Positions 50,320-58,796 of a stretch of 64,000 bases of DNA are shown piece after piece. The stretch spans positions 2,930,001 through 2,994,000 of the forward strand of contig NZ_CP071139.1 in the NCBI RefSeq assembly GCF_017639205.1, written 5' to 3'. Every line of letters begins with the position of its first letter. The first letter of the stretch is position 1. A program made the translations under genes and the position numbers. The notes below the pieces were generated by a model, which was given only the letters and a program-made list of their open reading frames with translations, made no database searches and was not told the DNA's origin. Source of the DNA: Streptomyces nojiriensis (GTDB lineage Bacteria; Actinomycetota; Actinomycetes; Streptomycetales; Streptomycetaceae).

Positions 50320-52215
50320 ATGAATCCCAGCCGACCCGACCGACTGAGCCGACTGCTCGACCCCGCCTGCCCGCCGTTCGCCCTGCTGCGCCGGCGAACC
50401 CCCGGCCGCGACCACGACACCGTCGAGGTGCTGATCGGTCAGGTGGGCGACGTCGAACACCTCGCCGACCTGCCCGTCGGCGAGCTTCCCACCCTCGCGC
50501 TCGTCCCCTTCCGGCAGATCCGGGAGCGCGGCTTCGACGTGCGCGACGACGGCACGCCGCTGAGCGTGCTGGTCGCCGAGGAGGCGTACGAGATCCCGCT
50601 CGCCGAGGCGCTGGCCGCGCTGCCGAGCCATCCGGTGCGGGTCGACGGCGGCGGCTTCGACGTCCCCGACGAGGAGTACGCGGCCACCGTCCGGCGGGTC
50701 ATCGAGGACGAGATCGGCCGCGGCGAGGGCGCGAACTTCGTCATCCGGCGCACGTACGAGGGCCGCATCGACGGCTTCGGCCGGGCCGACGCGCTCGCGC
50801 TGTTCCGGCGGCTGCTGGAGGGCGAGCGGGGCGCGTACTGGACGTACGTCGTCCACACCGGGCGGCGGACCCTCGTCGGGGCGAGCCCCGAGGTGCACGT
50901 GCGGATGTCCGGCCGGACGGTCGTGATGAACCCGATCAGCGGCACCTACCGCTATCCGGCCGGGGGCCCGACGGCCGAGTCCCTGCTCGCCTTCCTCGGC
51001 GACCGCAAGGAGACCGAGGAACTGTCGATGGTGGTCGACGAGGAACTGAAGATGATGTGCACGGTCGGCGACATGGGCGGGGTCGTCGTCGGACCGCGGC
51101 TGAAGGAGATGTCCCACCTCGCGCACACCGAGTACGAGCTGCGCGGCCGGTCCTCGCTGGACGTGCGGGACGTGCTGCGCGAAACCATGTTCGCGGCGAC
51201 CGTCACCGGATCGCCGGTGCAGAACGCCTGCCGCGTCATCGAGCGGTACGAGGCGGGCGGGCGCGGCTACTACGCGGGCGCGCTGGCCCTGCTGGGCCGG
51301 GACTCCGCGGGGGCGCAGACCCTCGACTCCCCCATCCTGATCCGCACCGCCGACATCGCGGCGGACGGCACGCTGCGGGTGCCGGTGGGCGCCACGCTGG
51401 TCCGGCACTCGGACCCGGCGGGCGAGGTGGCGGAGACCCACGCGAAGGCGGCGGGGGTGCTGGCCGCGCTCGGGGTGCGGCCGGCCGCGCCGCGCCCGGC
51501 CTTCGAGGGGGCCCGGCTGGCGGACGACCCGCGGGTGCGGGCGGCCCTGGCGGCGCGCCGCCAGGACCTGGCGCCGTTCTGGCTCCGGATGCAGGAGCGG
51601 CCGGCCGCTCCTGCGGGCCATGCGCTGGTGGTGGACGGCGAGGACACCTTCACGGCGATGCTGGGGCACGTCCTGCGGGTGGCCGGGCTGGAGGTGACCG
51701 TACGCCGCTACGACGATCCGGGGCTGCGGGCGGCGGCCCTGGCCTGGGAGGGCCCGATCGTCCTGGGCCCCGGCCCGGGCAACCCGGCCGAGGCGGCGGA
51801 CCCCAAGATGCGGATGCTGCGCGCGCTGACGGCCGATCTGCTGGCCGGGCACCGGCAGGGCCTGGTCGGGGTCTGCCTGGGCCATGAGCTGCTGGCGGCC
51901 GAGCTGGGCCTCCCGCTGGTCCGCAAGGCGGAGCCGGCGCAGGGGGCGCAGACCCGGATCGAGCTGTTCGGGGCCGAGGAGGTGGTCGGCTTCTACAACA
52001 CGTACACCGCGCACTGCGACGACGCCCTGGCCGCGCGGCTCGCCGACGAGGGGGTGGAGGTGGCCCGTGATCCGGCGACGGGCGAGGTCCACGCCCTTCG
52101 CTCTACGGCCGGCTTCGCGGGGGTGCAGTTCCACCCGGAGTCGGTCCTCACCCTGCGCGGGGCGGACCTGCTGCGCGAGCTCCTGGCCGGAGTCCGGGCG
52201 GTGTCCCCGGCCTGA
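50320..52215 (+). CDS. trpE: Fused anthranilate synthase (TrpE-TrpG)
   Basis: Single polypeptide with both subunits of anthranilate synthase, which converts chorismate and glutamine to anthranilate. The chorismate-binding domain (about residues 1-415) has NPISGTYRYP, DRKETEELSMVVDEELKMM and ATVTGSPVQNACRVIE. The glutamine amidotransferase domain (about 430-631) has LGPGPGNP, the nucleophile elbow GVCLGHELLA (Cys) and FHPESVLTLRG (His/Glu). 631 aa from ATG 50320. Control by the Trp-rich leader and attenuator supports tryptophan synthesis rather than phenazine-type use. Confidence 0.94.
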   Translation: MNPSRPDRLSRLLDPACPPFALLRRRTPGRDHDTVEVLIGQVGDVEHLADLPVGELPTLALVPFRQIRERGFDVRDDGTPLSVLVAEEAYEIPLAEALAALPSHPVRVDGGGFDVPDEEYAATVRRVIEDEIGRGEGANFVIRRTYEGRIDGFGRADALALFRRLLEGERGAYWTYVVHTGRRTLVGASPEVHVRMSGRTVVMNPISGTYRYPAGGPTAESLLAFLGDRKETEELSMVVDEELKMMCTVGDMGGVVVGPRLKEMSHLAHTEYELRGRSSLDVRDVLRETMFAATVTGSPVQNACRVIERYEAGGRGYYAGALALLGRDSAGAQTLDSPILIRTADIAADGTLRVPVGATLVRHSDPAGEVAETHAKAAGVLAALGVRPAAPRPAFEGARLADDPRVRAALAARRQDLAPFWLRMQERPAAPAGHALVVDGEDTFTAMLGHVLRVAGLEVTVRRYDDPGLRAAALAWEGPIVLGPGPGNPAEAADPKMRMLRALTADLLAGHRQGLVGVCLGHELLAAELGLPLVRKAEPAQGAQTRIELFGAEEVVGFYNTYTAHCDDALAARLADEGVEVARDPATGEVHALRSTAGFAGVQFHPESVLTLRGADLLRELLAGVRAVSPA

Positions 52216-52239
52216 GGCGTCGCACGCCGGGCGGGCCGG

Positions 52240-52297
52240 ATTTCAGCCCGTCCGGCGCTCGAGGCGCGGGGACCGGCCGGGGTCCGGGCCGCCGCCT
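52240..52297. repeat. GC-rich intergenic repeat, copy 5 (degenerate half unit)
   Basis: TTCAGCCCGTCCGGCGCTCG core followed by AGGCGCGGGGACCGGCCGGG. It lies between the trpEG stop and the MITE-like element and is more diverged than the other copies. Confidence 0.55.
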
Positions 52298-52298
52298 G

Positions 52299-52495
52299 GG
52301 TCGTCTCTTTCGGATCTTGTCGGCCGAGCCCGCGGCGTCCGGTGCCATGGGGCCTCCCCAGGCCCGCCAGGGCCGAGGGGAAGCATGGCAAGGCGGAGGA
52401 GCGCACCGTGTACTGGACGTACTCGGGCGCCCCGACAACGCGGCCAGGTGCGGTGCCGGGCGGGCCGGGCCCGGCAAGATCCGAAAGAGACGACC
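52299..52495. mobile_element. MITE-like element with 21-bp perfect terminal inverted repeats
   Basis: About 197 bp bounded by GGTCGTCTCTTTCGGATCTT (plus one further matching base; 52299-52319) and its exact inverse (52475-52495). The interior has no gene. The right end supplies the C of the CTA that is the reverse complement of the next gene's TAG stop. No obvious target duplication is seen. No transposase is present, so it would be non-autonomous. Confidence 0.72.
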
Positions 52496-52812
52496 TAGTC
52501 CCCGCCCGGGGCGGCTCCCGTGCCGGGCGCGGGGGCCGTCGGCGCCGCCCGGCGGGCGAGGGCGGACCGGATCCCCTGCCACGACAGGACCGCCAGCAGT
52601 ACCGGGGCCCCGAACACCAGGACGGAGACCGCGCCGAGTGCCAGCCCGACGGACAGCACCACGCCCACGGCGTGGTCGGCGACCTCCAACCACGGATCGG
52701 TCCGCCGGCCGGGCTCGGCCCGGCGCGCCAGGTGCGCGGCGCGGTAGGCGAACAGCAGTTGTACGGCGGCGAAGACGAAGAAGATCCAGCGGATCCAGTC
52801 GGGTATGTCCAC
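52495..52812 (-). CDS. Small two-helix membrane protein
   Basis: 105-aa protein with an N-terminal membrane helix (WIRWIFFVFAAVQLLFAY), a short polar loop (RRAEPGRRTDPW) and a longer hydrophobic segment (about residues 47-78), ending in a Pro/Gly/Ala-rich tail. No family is recognised. Its stop codon is partly formed by the adjoining MITE-like element, so the native C-terminus may have been longer. GTG start at 52812. Confidence 0.65.
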   Translation of the reverse strand: MDIPDWIRWIFFVFAAVQLLFAYRAAHLARRAEPGRRTDPWLEVADHAVGVVLSVGLALGAVSVLVFGAPVLLAVLSWQGIRSALARRAAPTAPAPGTGAAPGGD

Positions 52813-52887
52813 GGTGCGAACATAGGCCCGTGGTCGCCTTCCGTCGTGGACGGGATGTGAACGCGGGCGGAAATCCGAGGGCGCGCC

Positions 52888-53883
52888 CTACTCCGGCGGG
52901 ACCAGGGTGTTCTCGGAGCGGCGGCCCGCCAGGTAGTCGGCCACGTTGGCGACGGTGGTGTCGATGATCTGGCCCACCGCGTCCGTCGTGTAGTACGCCT
53001 GGTGGGAGGTCACGACGACGTTCGGGAAGGTGACGAGGCGGGCCAGGGTGTCGTCCGCGACGGTCTCCAGCGACTTGTCCAGGAAGAAGACGCCGGCCTC
53101 CGCCTCGTACACGTCCAGGCCGACGCCCTCGAGGCGGCCCGCCCGCAGCTCGTCGACCAGGGCCTCGGTGTCGATCAGCCCGCCGCGGCTGGAGTTCACC
53201 AGGATCGCGTCGTCCCGCATCCGCCGCAGCGCGGCCGCGTCGATGAGGTGCCGGGTGGAGTCGACCAGTGGCACGTGCAGGCTGATCAGGTCCGAGGACT
53301 CCAGCAGCTCGTCCTTGTCCACGTACGTCATGCCGAGCTCCACGCAGGCCGGGTTCTGCACCACGTCCCAGCCCAGCAGGCGCATGCCGAAGCCGTGCGC
53401 GATCCGGGTGAACGCCTCGCCGATCTTGCCGGTGCCGAGCACGCCGACCGTGCGGCCGTGGAAGTCCCGGCCCATCAGCCCGTTCAGCCGGAAGTCGAAG
53501 TCCCGGGTCCGGGTCGTCGCCCGGACGAGCCGCCGGTTCACGGTCAGCGCCAGCGCCCACGCGAACTCGGCGACCGAGTAGGGCGAGTAGTACGAGACCC
53601 GGCCGATCGTCATGCCGAGGCGCCGGGCCTCGTCCAGGTCGATGTTGTTGAAGCCGGTGGACCGCTGGGCGATCATCTTCGTCCCGCCCGCCGCCAGCAT
53701 CCGCAGCACCCGGCCGCTCAGGTCGGCGTTGACGCTGGAGGAGACGATCTCGTACCCGGCGGCGATCGGCGCGGTGTCCTCCTCCAGGAAGACTTCGAGG
53801 CAGCGGATCTCGTGCGTGCCCGCGAAGGCCTGCTCCAGGAGCGGCTTCTCGTCGGCGGTCACACCGAATGCCAGGATCTCCAC
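52888..53883 (-). CDS. D-isomer-specific 2-hydroxyacid dehydrogenase (D-lactate dehydrogenase-like)
   Basis: NAD-dependent dehydrogenase of the D-LDH group. The NAD motif is VGVLGTGKIGEAF with Asp in LGWDVV; catalytic Arg (NSSRGGLID), Glu (YEAEAG region) and His (SHQAYYT) are in order. 331 aa from GTG 53883 (MEILAFGVTADE) with GGGAG upstream; the frame extends further but includes the pfkA terminator. Role probably pyruvate/D-lactate interconversion, next to a glycolytic gene. Confidence 0.88.
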   Translation of the reverse strand: MEILAFGVTADEKPLLEQAFAGTHEIRCLEVFLEEDTAPIAAGYEIVSSSVNADLSGRVLRMLAAGGTKMIAQRSTGFNNIDLDEARRLGMTIGRVSYYSPYSVAEFAWALALTVNRRLVRATTRTRDFDFRLNGLMGRDFHGRTVGVLGTGKIGEAFTRIAHGFGMRLLGWDVVQNPACVELGMTYVDKDELLESSDLISLHVPLVDSTRHLIDAAALRRMRDDAILVNSSRGGLIDTEALVDELRAGRLEGVGLDVYEAEAGVFFLDKSLETVADDTLARLVTFPNVVVTSHQAYYTTDAVGQIIDTTVANVADYLAGRRSENTLVPPE

Positions 53884-53902
53884 GCCAGCTCCCGCACCTC
53901 GA

Positions 53903-53938
53903 CACCATGGGCCGTTCGTCACGATACGGCCCATGGTG
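53903..53938 (-). terminator. Terminator-like hairpin after pfkA
   Basis: CACCATGGGCCG (53903-53914) pairs perfectly with 53927-53938 around a 12-nt loop, immediately after the pfkA stop on the minus strand. Confidence 0.75.
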
Positions 53939-53950
53939 GCGGGTCGCCGC

Positions 53951-54979
53951 TCAGCCGAAGAAGACCCCGGCCTCCTTGTACAGGGCGGGATCCACCGTCT
54001 TCAGCTTCGACGTCGCCTCCGCGATCGGCACCCGGACGATGTCCGTCCCCTTGAGCGCGACCATCTTCCCGAAGTCCCTGTCGCGCACCGCGTCGATCGC
54101 GTGCAGACCGAACCGGGTCGCGAGCCACCGGTCGAAGGCGCTCGGCGTGCCGCCCCGCTGGATGTGCCCGAGCACCGTCGTACGGGCCTCCTTGCCGGTC
54201 CGTTCCTCGATCTCCTTGGCCAGCCACTCGCCCACGCCCGACAGCCGGACGTGGCCGAAGGAGTCCAGGGTGCCGTCCTTCAGCACCATCTCCCCGTCCT
54301 TGGGCATGGCCCCCTCGGCGACCACCACGATCGGCGCGTAGCTCGCCTTGAACCGGGAGGTGACCCAGGCGCAGACCTCGTCCATGTCGAAGCGCTGCTC
54401 CGGGATGAGGATGACGTTGGCGCCGCCCGCGAGCCCCGAGTGCAGGGCGATCCAGCCGGCGTGCCGGCCCATGACCTCGACGACCAGGACCCGCATGTGG
54501 GACTCGGCCGTGGTGTGCAGCCGGTCGATCGCCTCGGTCGCGATGCCGACGGCGGTGTCGAAGCCGAAGGTGTAGTCGGTGGCCGACAGGTCGTTGTCGA
54601 TGGTCTTGGGCACGCCGACACAGGGGATGCCGTACTCCTCGTACAGCCGGGCCGCGACCCCGAGGGTGTCCTCGCCGCCGATCGCGATGAGCGCGTCCAC
54701 CTCGTACTTCGCGAGGTTCTCCTTGATGTCGCGCACGCCGTTCTCCGTCTTGAACGGATTGGTGCGCGAGGAGCCGAGGATGGTGCCGCCGCGGGGCAGG
54801 ATGCCGCGGACGGCGGGGATGTCGAGGGGGACGGTGCGCCCCTCGACCGCGCCCCGCCAGCCGTCCTTGAACCCGATGAACCCGCAGCCGTACTCCTGCT
54901 CGCCCTTGCGGACGACGGCCCTGATCACCGCGTTGAGACCGGGGCAGTCGCCGCCACCGGTCAGCACTCCGACCTTCAT
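53951..54979 (-). CDS. pfkA: 6-phosphofructokinase with pyrophosphate-type donor residues
   Basis: Phosphorylates fructose 6-phosphate in glycolysis. PFK-A family blocks: LTGGGDCPGLNAVIR, IGGEDTLG, PKTIDND, VEVMGRHAGWIALHSGLAGG and the Arg/His substrate residues of LGHIQRGGTPSAFDR. 342 aa from ATG 54979 with GGAG upstream. The position equivalent to E. coli Gly104 is Asp104 and the Gly of PGTIDND is Lys125; both are associated with pyrophosphate rather than ATP as phosphoryl donor. The donor should be treated as unproven. Confidence 0.92.
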   Translation of the reverse strand: MKVGVLTGGGDCPGLNAVIRAVVRKGEQEYGCGFIGFKDGWRGAVEGRTVPLDIPAVRGILPRGGTILGSSRTNPFKTENGVRDIKENLAKYEVDALIAIGGEDTLGVAARLYEEYGIPCVGVPKTIDNDLSATDYTFGFDTAVGIATEAIDRLHTTAESHMRVLVVEVMGRHAGWIALHSGLAGGANVILIPEQRFDMDEVCAWVTSRFKASYAPIVVVAEGAMPKDGEMVLKDGTLDSFGHVRLSGVGEWLAKEIEERTGKEARTTVLGHIQRGGTPSAFDRWLATRFGLHAIDAVRDRDFGKMVALKGTDIVRVPIAEATSKLKTVDPALYKEAGVFFG

Positions 54980-55145
54980 GGAATCTCCAATCGCCATGAC
55001 GGTCACGCTAGTGGTGACCCAGGTCACAGCAAGGGACCCGGAGAGGCCAATTCCGGTGGAATCGCGAGGCGTTGCGTACACCCGTTCACTCGTACGAGGA
55101 CGTAAGTACGATCGACGGGCGGTGCGGACGTCCCCCGGGCGGGTA

Positions 55146-55853
55146 CTACGCGTCGTCGAGGCCGCGTTCTATGGCATACCGGACGAGCTCCACCCGGTTG
55201 TGCAACTGCAGCTTGCCCAGGGTGTTCTGGACGTGGTTCTGCACGGTGCGGTGGGAGATGACCAGACGCTCGGCGATCTGCTTGTACGACAGCCCCTTGG
55301 CCACGAGCCGCAGTACCTCGGTCTCGCGGTCGGTCAGTTGCGGGGCCTTCGGCTCGTCGGAGGTGGCCGGCAGCGGGTCGGTGGCCAGGCGCCGGTACTC
55401 GCCGAGCACCAGCCCGGCCAGGCCCGGGGTGAAGACCGGGTCGCCGGCCGCGGTGCGGCGGACGGCGTCGATCAGCTCCTGGGCGCCGGCGGACTTCATC
55501 AGGTAGCCGGTCGCGCCGGACTTCACCGCCTCCAGGACGTCCGCGTGCTCACCGCTGGCCGACAGGACCAGGACCCGCAGCGCCGGGTTGGCGCCGACGA
55601 GTTCCTTGCAGACCTGCACGCCCGGCATGCCGGGCAGGTTGAGGTCGAGGACCAGCACGTCGGGCGTGACGGCGTGGGCCCGGCGGACCGCCTCGGGGCC
55701 GTCGCCGGCCGTGGCGACGACGTCGAAGCCCGCGGCGGCCAGGTCCCGGGCGACCGCGTCCCGCCACATCGGGTGGTCGTCGACGACCATCACCCTTATG
55801 TCGTGGAGCTCGTTCGGCCTGTTCGGGTCGTTCACGTCGGTGCGCTCGCTCAT
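55146..55853 (-). CDS. macR: MacR-like response regulator (NarL/LuxR type)
   Basis: Two-component response regulator. The receiver domain (about residues 18-135) has the acidic pair VDD, the phospho-acceptor Asp in VLVLDLNLPGM and Lys in YLMKSAG. The C-terminal LuxR helix-turn-helix (about 170-230) reads LTDRETEVLRLVAKGLSYKQ, then ISHRTVQNHVQNTL. 235 aa. Overlaps macS by 4 bp (ATGA). Gene order matches the S. coelicolor MacRS pair, which controls morphology, antibiotic production and membrane proteins; the name rests on synteny and domain match. Confidence 0.88.
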   Translation of the reverse strand: MSERTDVNDPNRPNELHDIRVMVVDDHPMWRDAVARDLAAAGFDVVATAGDGPEAVRRAHAVTPDVLVLDLNLPGMPGVQVCKELVGANPALRVLVLSASGEHADVLEAVKSGATGYLMKSAGAQELIDAVRRTAAGDPVFTPGLAGLVLGEYRRLATDPLPATSDEPKAPQLTDRETEVLRLVAKGLSYKQIAERLVISHRTVQNHVQNTLGKLQLHNRVELVRYAIERGLDDA

Positions 55854-57067
55854 CTCTTGTCCGTCCTCGCCCTGGGTACCTTCAGTTCCACTTCGGTGCC
55901 CTGCCCGGGAACGGACACCAGATCGGCGCTGCCGCCGAGATCGCGCAGCCTGCCGCGGATGGACAGGGCCACCCCCATCCGGCCCTCGCCCGCCGCCTGG
56001 TCGAGCCGGCCCGCCGGGATGCCGGGGCCGTCGTCGCGAACGGTCACGATCACCTCGTCGCCCCAGTCCTCGACGAGGATCCAGGCCCGCGCCCCTTCCC
56101 CGGCGTGCTTGCGCACGTTGTCCAGGGCGGCGCCGACCGCCGCGGCCAGTTCCTTCGCGGCCGGCACCGGCAGCGGCACCGGGGTGCCCGGCTCGGCGAA
56201 GCTCACGCGGGACCCGGCGTGCGGGGCGAGGAGCGTGCGCAGGTCCAGCTCGCCGTCCTCGGCGCCCGGCTCGTCCACCTCGTACGTGTCCACCAGCGCG
56301 CCGCGCGACTCGTCGTGGGAGACCCGGGAGGGCTGTACCAGCCCGCTGGAGACCAGCGTGCGCAGCGCCACCTCCTGCTCCCCCGCCATCCGGCCGAGCT
56401 CCTCGGCCTCGCCGCCCAGCTCGCTGCCGCGCCGCTGGACCATGGCGAGGACCTGGAGGACCCCGTCGTGGATGTCGCGGGCGAGGCGCTCGCGCTCGCG
56501 GGTGGCCGCCTCGATCTCCAGGGCGCGGGCGAGGGTGTTCTCACTGGCCCGGGCGACCTCGACCACGTAGCCGATGGCCACGGAGGCGACCCAGACGAGC
56601 AGGACGTTGTGCAGGGTGTCCCGGGTGGGCTGGCCGGTGTGGATGGCGAGGTTGGCGGCCGCCACGAAGGTGGAGGCGAAGCAGGCCCAGCGCCAGCCGC
56701 CCTTGATGGCGAAGGCGAGGACCGCACCCGCCGTCCAGATGGTGGGGAGGGTGCTGCCGCCCGCGCTGATCCGCGCCTGGGTGTCGGCGACCGGTGTGAG
56801 CACGATCCCGACGATCGCGACGGTGAGGTCGGCGACGAGGAAGCCCTTGGTGCAGCTGGCGGCGTTCGCCACCTTCCGGGAGGTGGCGAGGGTCCAGACG
56901 GCGAGGGCGGCCAGGTAGCCGACCGCGACCCCGGGGCGGGAGAACTCCTTGTACGCGAAGGCGAACAGCAGCACCGCGTAGACCATGGTCAGCAGCCGGT
57001 ACGCGGTCAGGGCACGCCAGAGCGGCTGCTCGACCGACATGCGTACGACGCGTTCGCGTTTCGCCAT
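55850..57067 (-). CDS. macS: MacS-like sensor histidine kinase
   Basis: Membrane sensor kinase with about five or six N-terminal membrane helices (residues 18-185), a HisKA_3 dimerisation domain (LARDIHDGVLQVLAMVQRR, His about residue 200) and an HATPase domain (AALDNVRKHAGEGA for the N box; DDGPGIP and GVALSIRGRL for the G boxes). 405 aa from ATG 57067 with GTGGGGGAG upstream; a GTG at 57076 is possible. Little sensory domain outside the membrane, so the cue is probably intramembrane. Confidence 0.9.
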   Translation of the reverse strand: MAKRERVVRMSVEQPLWRALTAYRLLTMVYAVLLFAFAYKEFSRPGVAVGYLAALAVWTLATSRKVANAASCTKGFLVADLTVAIVGIVLTPVADTQARISAGGSTLPTIWTAGAVLAFAIKGGWRWACFASTFVAAANLAIHTGQPTRDTLHNVLLVWVASVAIGYVVEVARASENTLARALEIEAATRERERLARDIHDGVLQVLAMVQRRGSELGGEAEELGRMAGEQEVALRTLVSSGLVQPSRVSHDESRGALVDTYEVDEPGAEDGELDLRTLLAPHAGSRVSFAEPGTPVPLPVPAAKELAAAVGAALDNVRKHAGEGARAWILVEDWGDEVIVTVRDDGPGIPAGRLDQAAGEGRMGVALSIRGRLRDLGGSADLVSVPGQGTEVELKVPRARTDKR

Positions 57068-57105
57068 CTCCCCCACCCCTCGCGGGCGGTACCGCCCACG
57101 CGCAG

Positions 57106-57861
57106 CTACTCCGACGTGCCGTCGGCCTTCTCGCCCTTTTCGGCCTTCTCCGCCTTGGCGGCCTTCTCGGCCTTCTCGGCGTCGGCGATCTGGCGCTTGG
57201 CCGCCGTCGCGTAGATGTCGACGTACTCCTGGCCGGAGAGCTTCATGATCTCGTACATGACCTCGTCGGTCACCGAGCGGAGGATGAAGCGGTCGTTGTC
57301 CATGCCGTGGTAGCGGCTGAAGTCCAGCGGCTTGCCGATCCGGATCCCCGGGCGCATCAGCTTGGGGACCACCTTGCCGGGCGGCTGGATCTTCTCCGTG
57401 TCGATCATCGCTACGGGGATCACGGGCGCACCGGTGGCCAGGGCGACGCGGGCCAGACCGCCGGGCTTGCCGCGGTAGAGGCGTCCGTCGGGTGAACGCG
57501 TGCCCTCGGGGTAGATACCGAACAGCTCTCCGGCCTCGATGACCTTGATGCCGCTCTGGATCGCGGCCTCACCGGCCCCGCGGGCGCCGGAGCGGTCCAC
57601 CGGGAGCTGGCCGACGCCCTTGAAGAAGGCGGCCGTCAGCTTGCCCTTGACCCCCGGGGAGGTGAAGTACTCCGCCTTCGCGATGAAGGTGACCTTCCGG
57701 TCCAGCACCGCCGGCAGGAAGAAGGAGTCGGAGAAGGACAGGTGGTTGCTCGCGAGGATCGCCGGCCCCTCCGCGGGAATGTTCTCGAGGCCCTCCACCC
57801 ACGGCCTGAAAGCGAGCTTCAGTGAACCGCCGATGGAGAACTTCATTGCGCCGTAGATCAA
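57106..57861 (-). CDS. plsC: PlsC-type 1-acylglycerol-phosphate acyltransferase
   Basis: Membrane-associated acyltransferase of phospholipid synthesis. The catalytic HX4D motif is NHLSFSD, the glycerophosphate-binding motif is YPEGTRSPDG, and the PVIPVAM motif follows. 251 aa with a highly charged Lys/Glu/Ala C-terminal repeat (EKAEKAAKAEKAEKGEKA). The start is TTG 57861, which has AGGAAGG upstream; ATG 57846 lacks a site. Upstream of macS on the same strand (38 bp). Confidence 0.92.
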   Translation of the reverse strand: MIYGAMKFSIGGSLKLAFRPWVEGLENIPAEGPAILASNHLSFSDSFFLPAVLDRKVTFIAKAEYFTSPGVKGKLTAAFFKGVGQLPVDRSGARGAGEAAIQSGIKVIEAGELFGIYPEGTRSPDGRLYRGKPGGLARVALATGAPVIPVAMIDTEKIQPPGKVVPKLMRPGIRIGKPLDFSRYHGMDNDRFILRSVTDEVMYEIMKLSGQEYVDIYATAAKRQIADAEKAEKAAKAEKAEKGEKADGTSE

Positions 57862-58016
57862 CTCGAAAGCCTTCCTGTGTCTGTCGAACAGACCATATCC
57901 CGTGCCTACACCGGCAGGGACCCGACGACCCTGGCCGGTGCCACCCCGGTCGCGTACGGTGAAGTCACACAGAGCAACGCACCCACCCGACGTACATCAT
58001 GATCAAGGAGACCCTG

Positions 58017-58796
58017 GTGCCCGTCCTCCCTGGAGCCGAGCCGTTCCGCCACGAGGGCGGAGAGGTCGGCGTCCTCCTCTGCCACGGCTTCACCGGTTCC
58101 CCGCAGTCCCTGCGCCCCTGGGCCGAGTATCTCGCCGGGCGGGGCCTCACGGTGTCGCTTCCGCTGCTGCCCGGCCACGGGACGCGCTGGCAGGACATGC
58201 AGCTCACGGGCTGGCAGGACTGGTACGCCGAGGTCGACCGCGCCCTGCGGGAACTGCTGGACCGGTGCGAGCAGGTGTTCGTCTTCGGGCTGTCGATGGG
58301 CGGGGCGCTGACCCTGCGGCTGGCGGCCAAGCACGGGGACGCCATCAGCGGCATCGTGCTCGTCAACCCGGCCAACAAGGTGCACGACCCGCTCGCCGTG
58401 ACCCTTCCGGTGACCAAGCACCTCATCCGGTCGACGCCGGGCATCGCCAGCGACATCGCGAAGCCGGGCTCGGAGGAGGTCGGATACGACCGGGTCCCGA
58501 CCCGGGCCGCGCACTCGCTGAAGAAGTTCCTGCAGCTCGTGGACGCCGACCTGCCGCAGGTGACGCAGCCGATGCTGCTGCTGCACAGCCCGCAGGACCA
58601 CGTCGTACCGCCGGTCGACTCCGCGCGGGTACTGGCCCGGGTCTCCTCCACGGACGTCACCGAGACCCTGCTGGAACAGAGCTACCACGTCGCGACGTTG
58701 GACCATGACGCGGAGCGGATCTTCGCGGACAGCTATGCGTTCATCGGCCGCTTGGCGGAGAGCGTGGGCAGGGAGGGGGCGGAGGCCGGTGGCTGA
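58017..58796 (+). CDS. Alpha/beta hydrolase (carboxylesterase/monoacylglycerol lipase-like)
   Basis: Serine hydrolase of the Est30/monoglyceride lipase type. Oxyanion segment LLCHGFTGSPQSLRPW, nucleophile elbow GLSMGGAL (Ser), acid in HSPQDHVVPP and His in SYHVATLDHD. 259 aa from GTG 58017, which follows AAGGAG; an ATG six codons upstream would put that site inside the gene. Divergent from plsC, suggesting lipid-related roles for both. Confidence 0.9.
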   Translation: MPVLPGAEPFRHEGGEVGVLLCHGFTGSPQSLRPWAEYLAGRGLTVSLPLLPGHGTRWQDMQLTGWQDWYAEVDRALRELLDRCEQVFVFGLSMGGALTLRLAAKHGDAISGIVLVNPANKVHDPLAVTLPVTKHLIRSTPGIASDIAKPGSEEVGYDRVPTRAAHSLKKFLQLVDADLPQVTQPMLLLHSPQDHVVPPVDSARVLARVSSTDVTETLLEQSYHVATLDHDAERIFADSYAFIGRLAESVGREGAEAGG

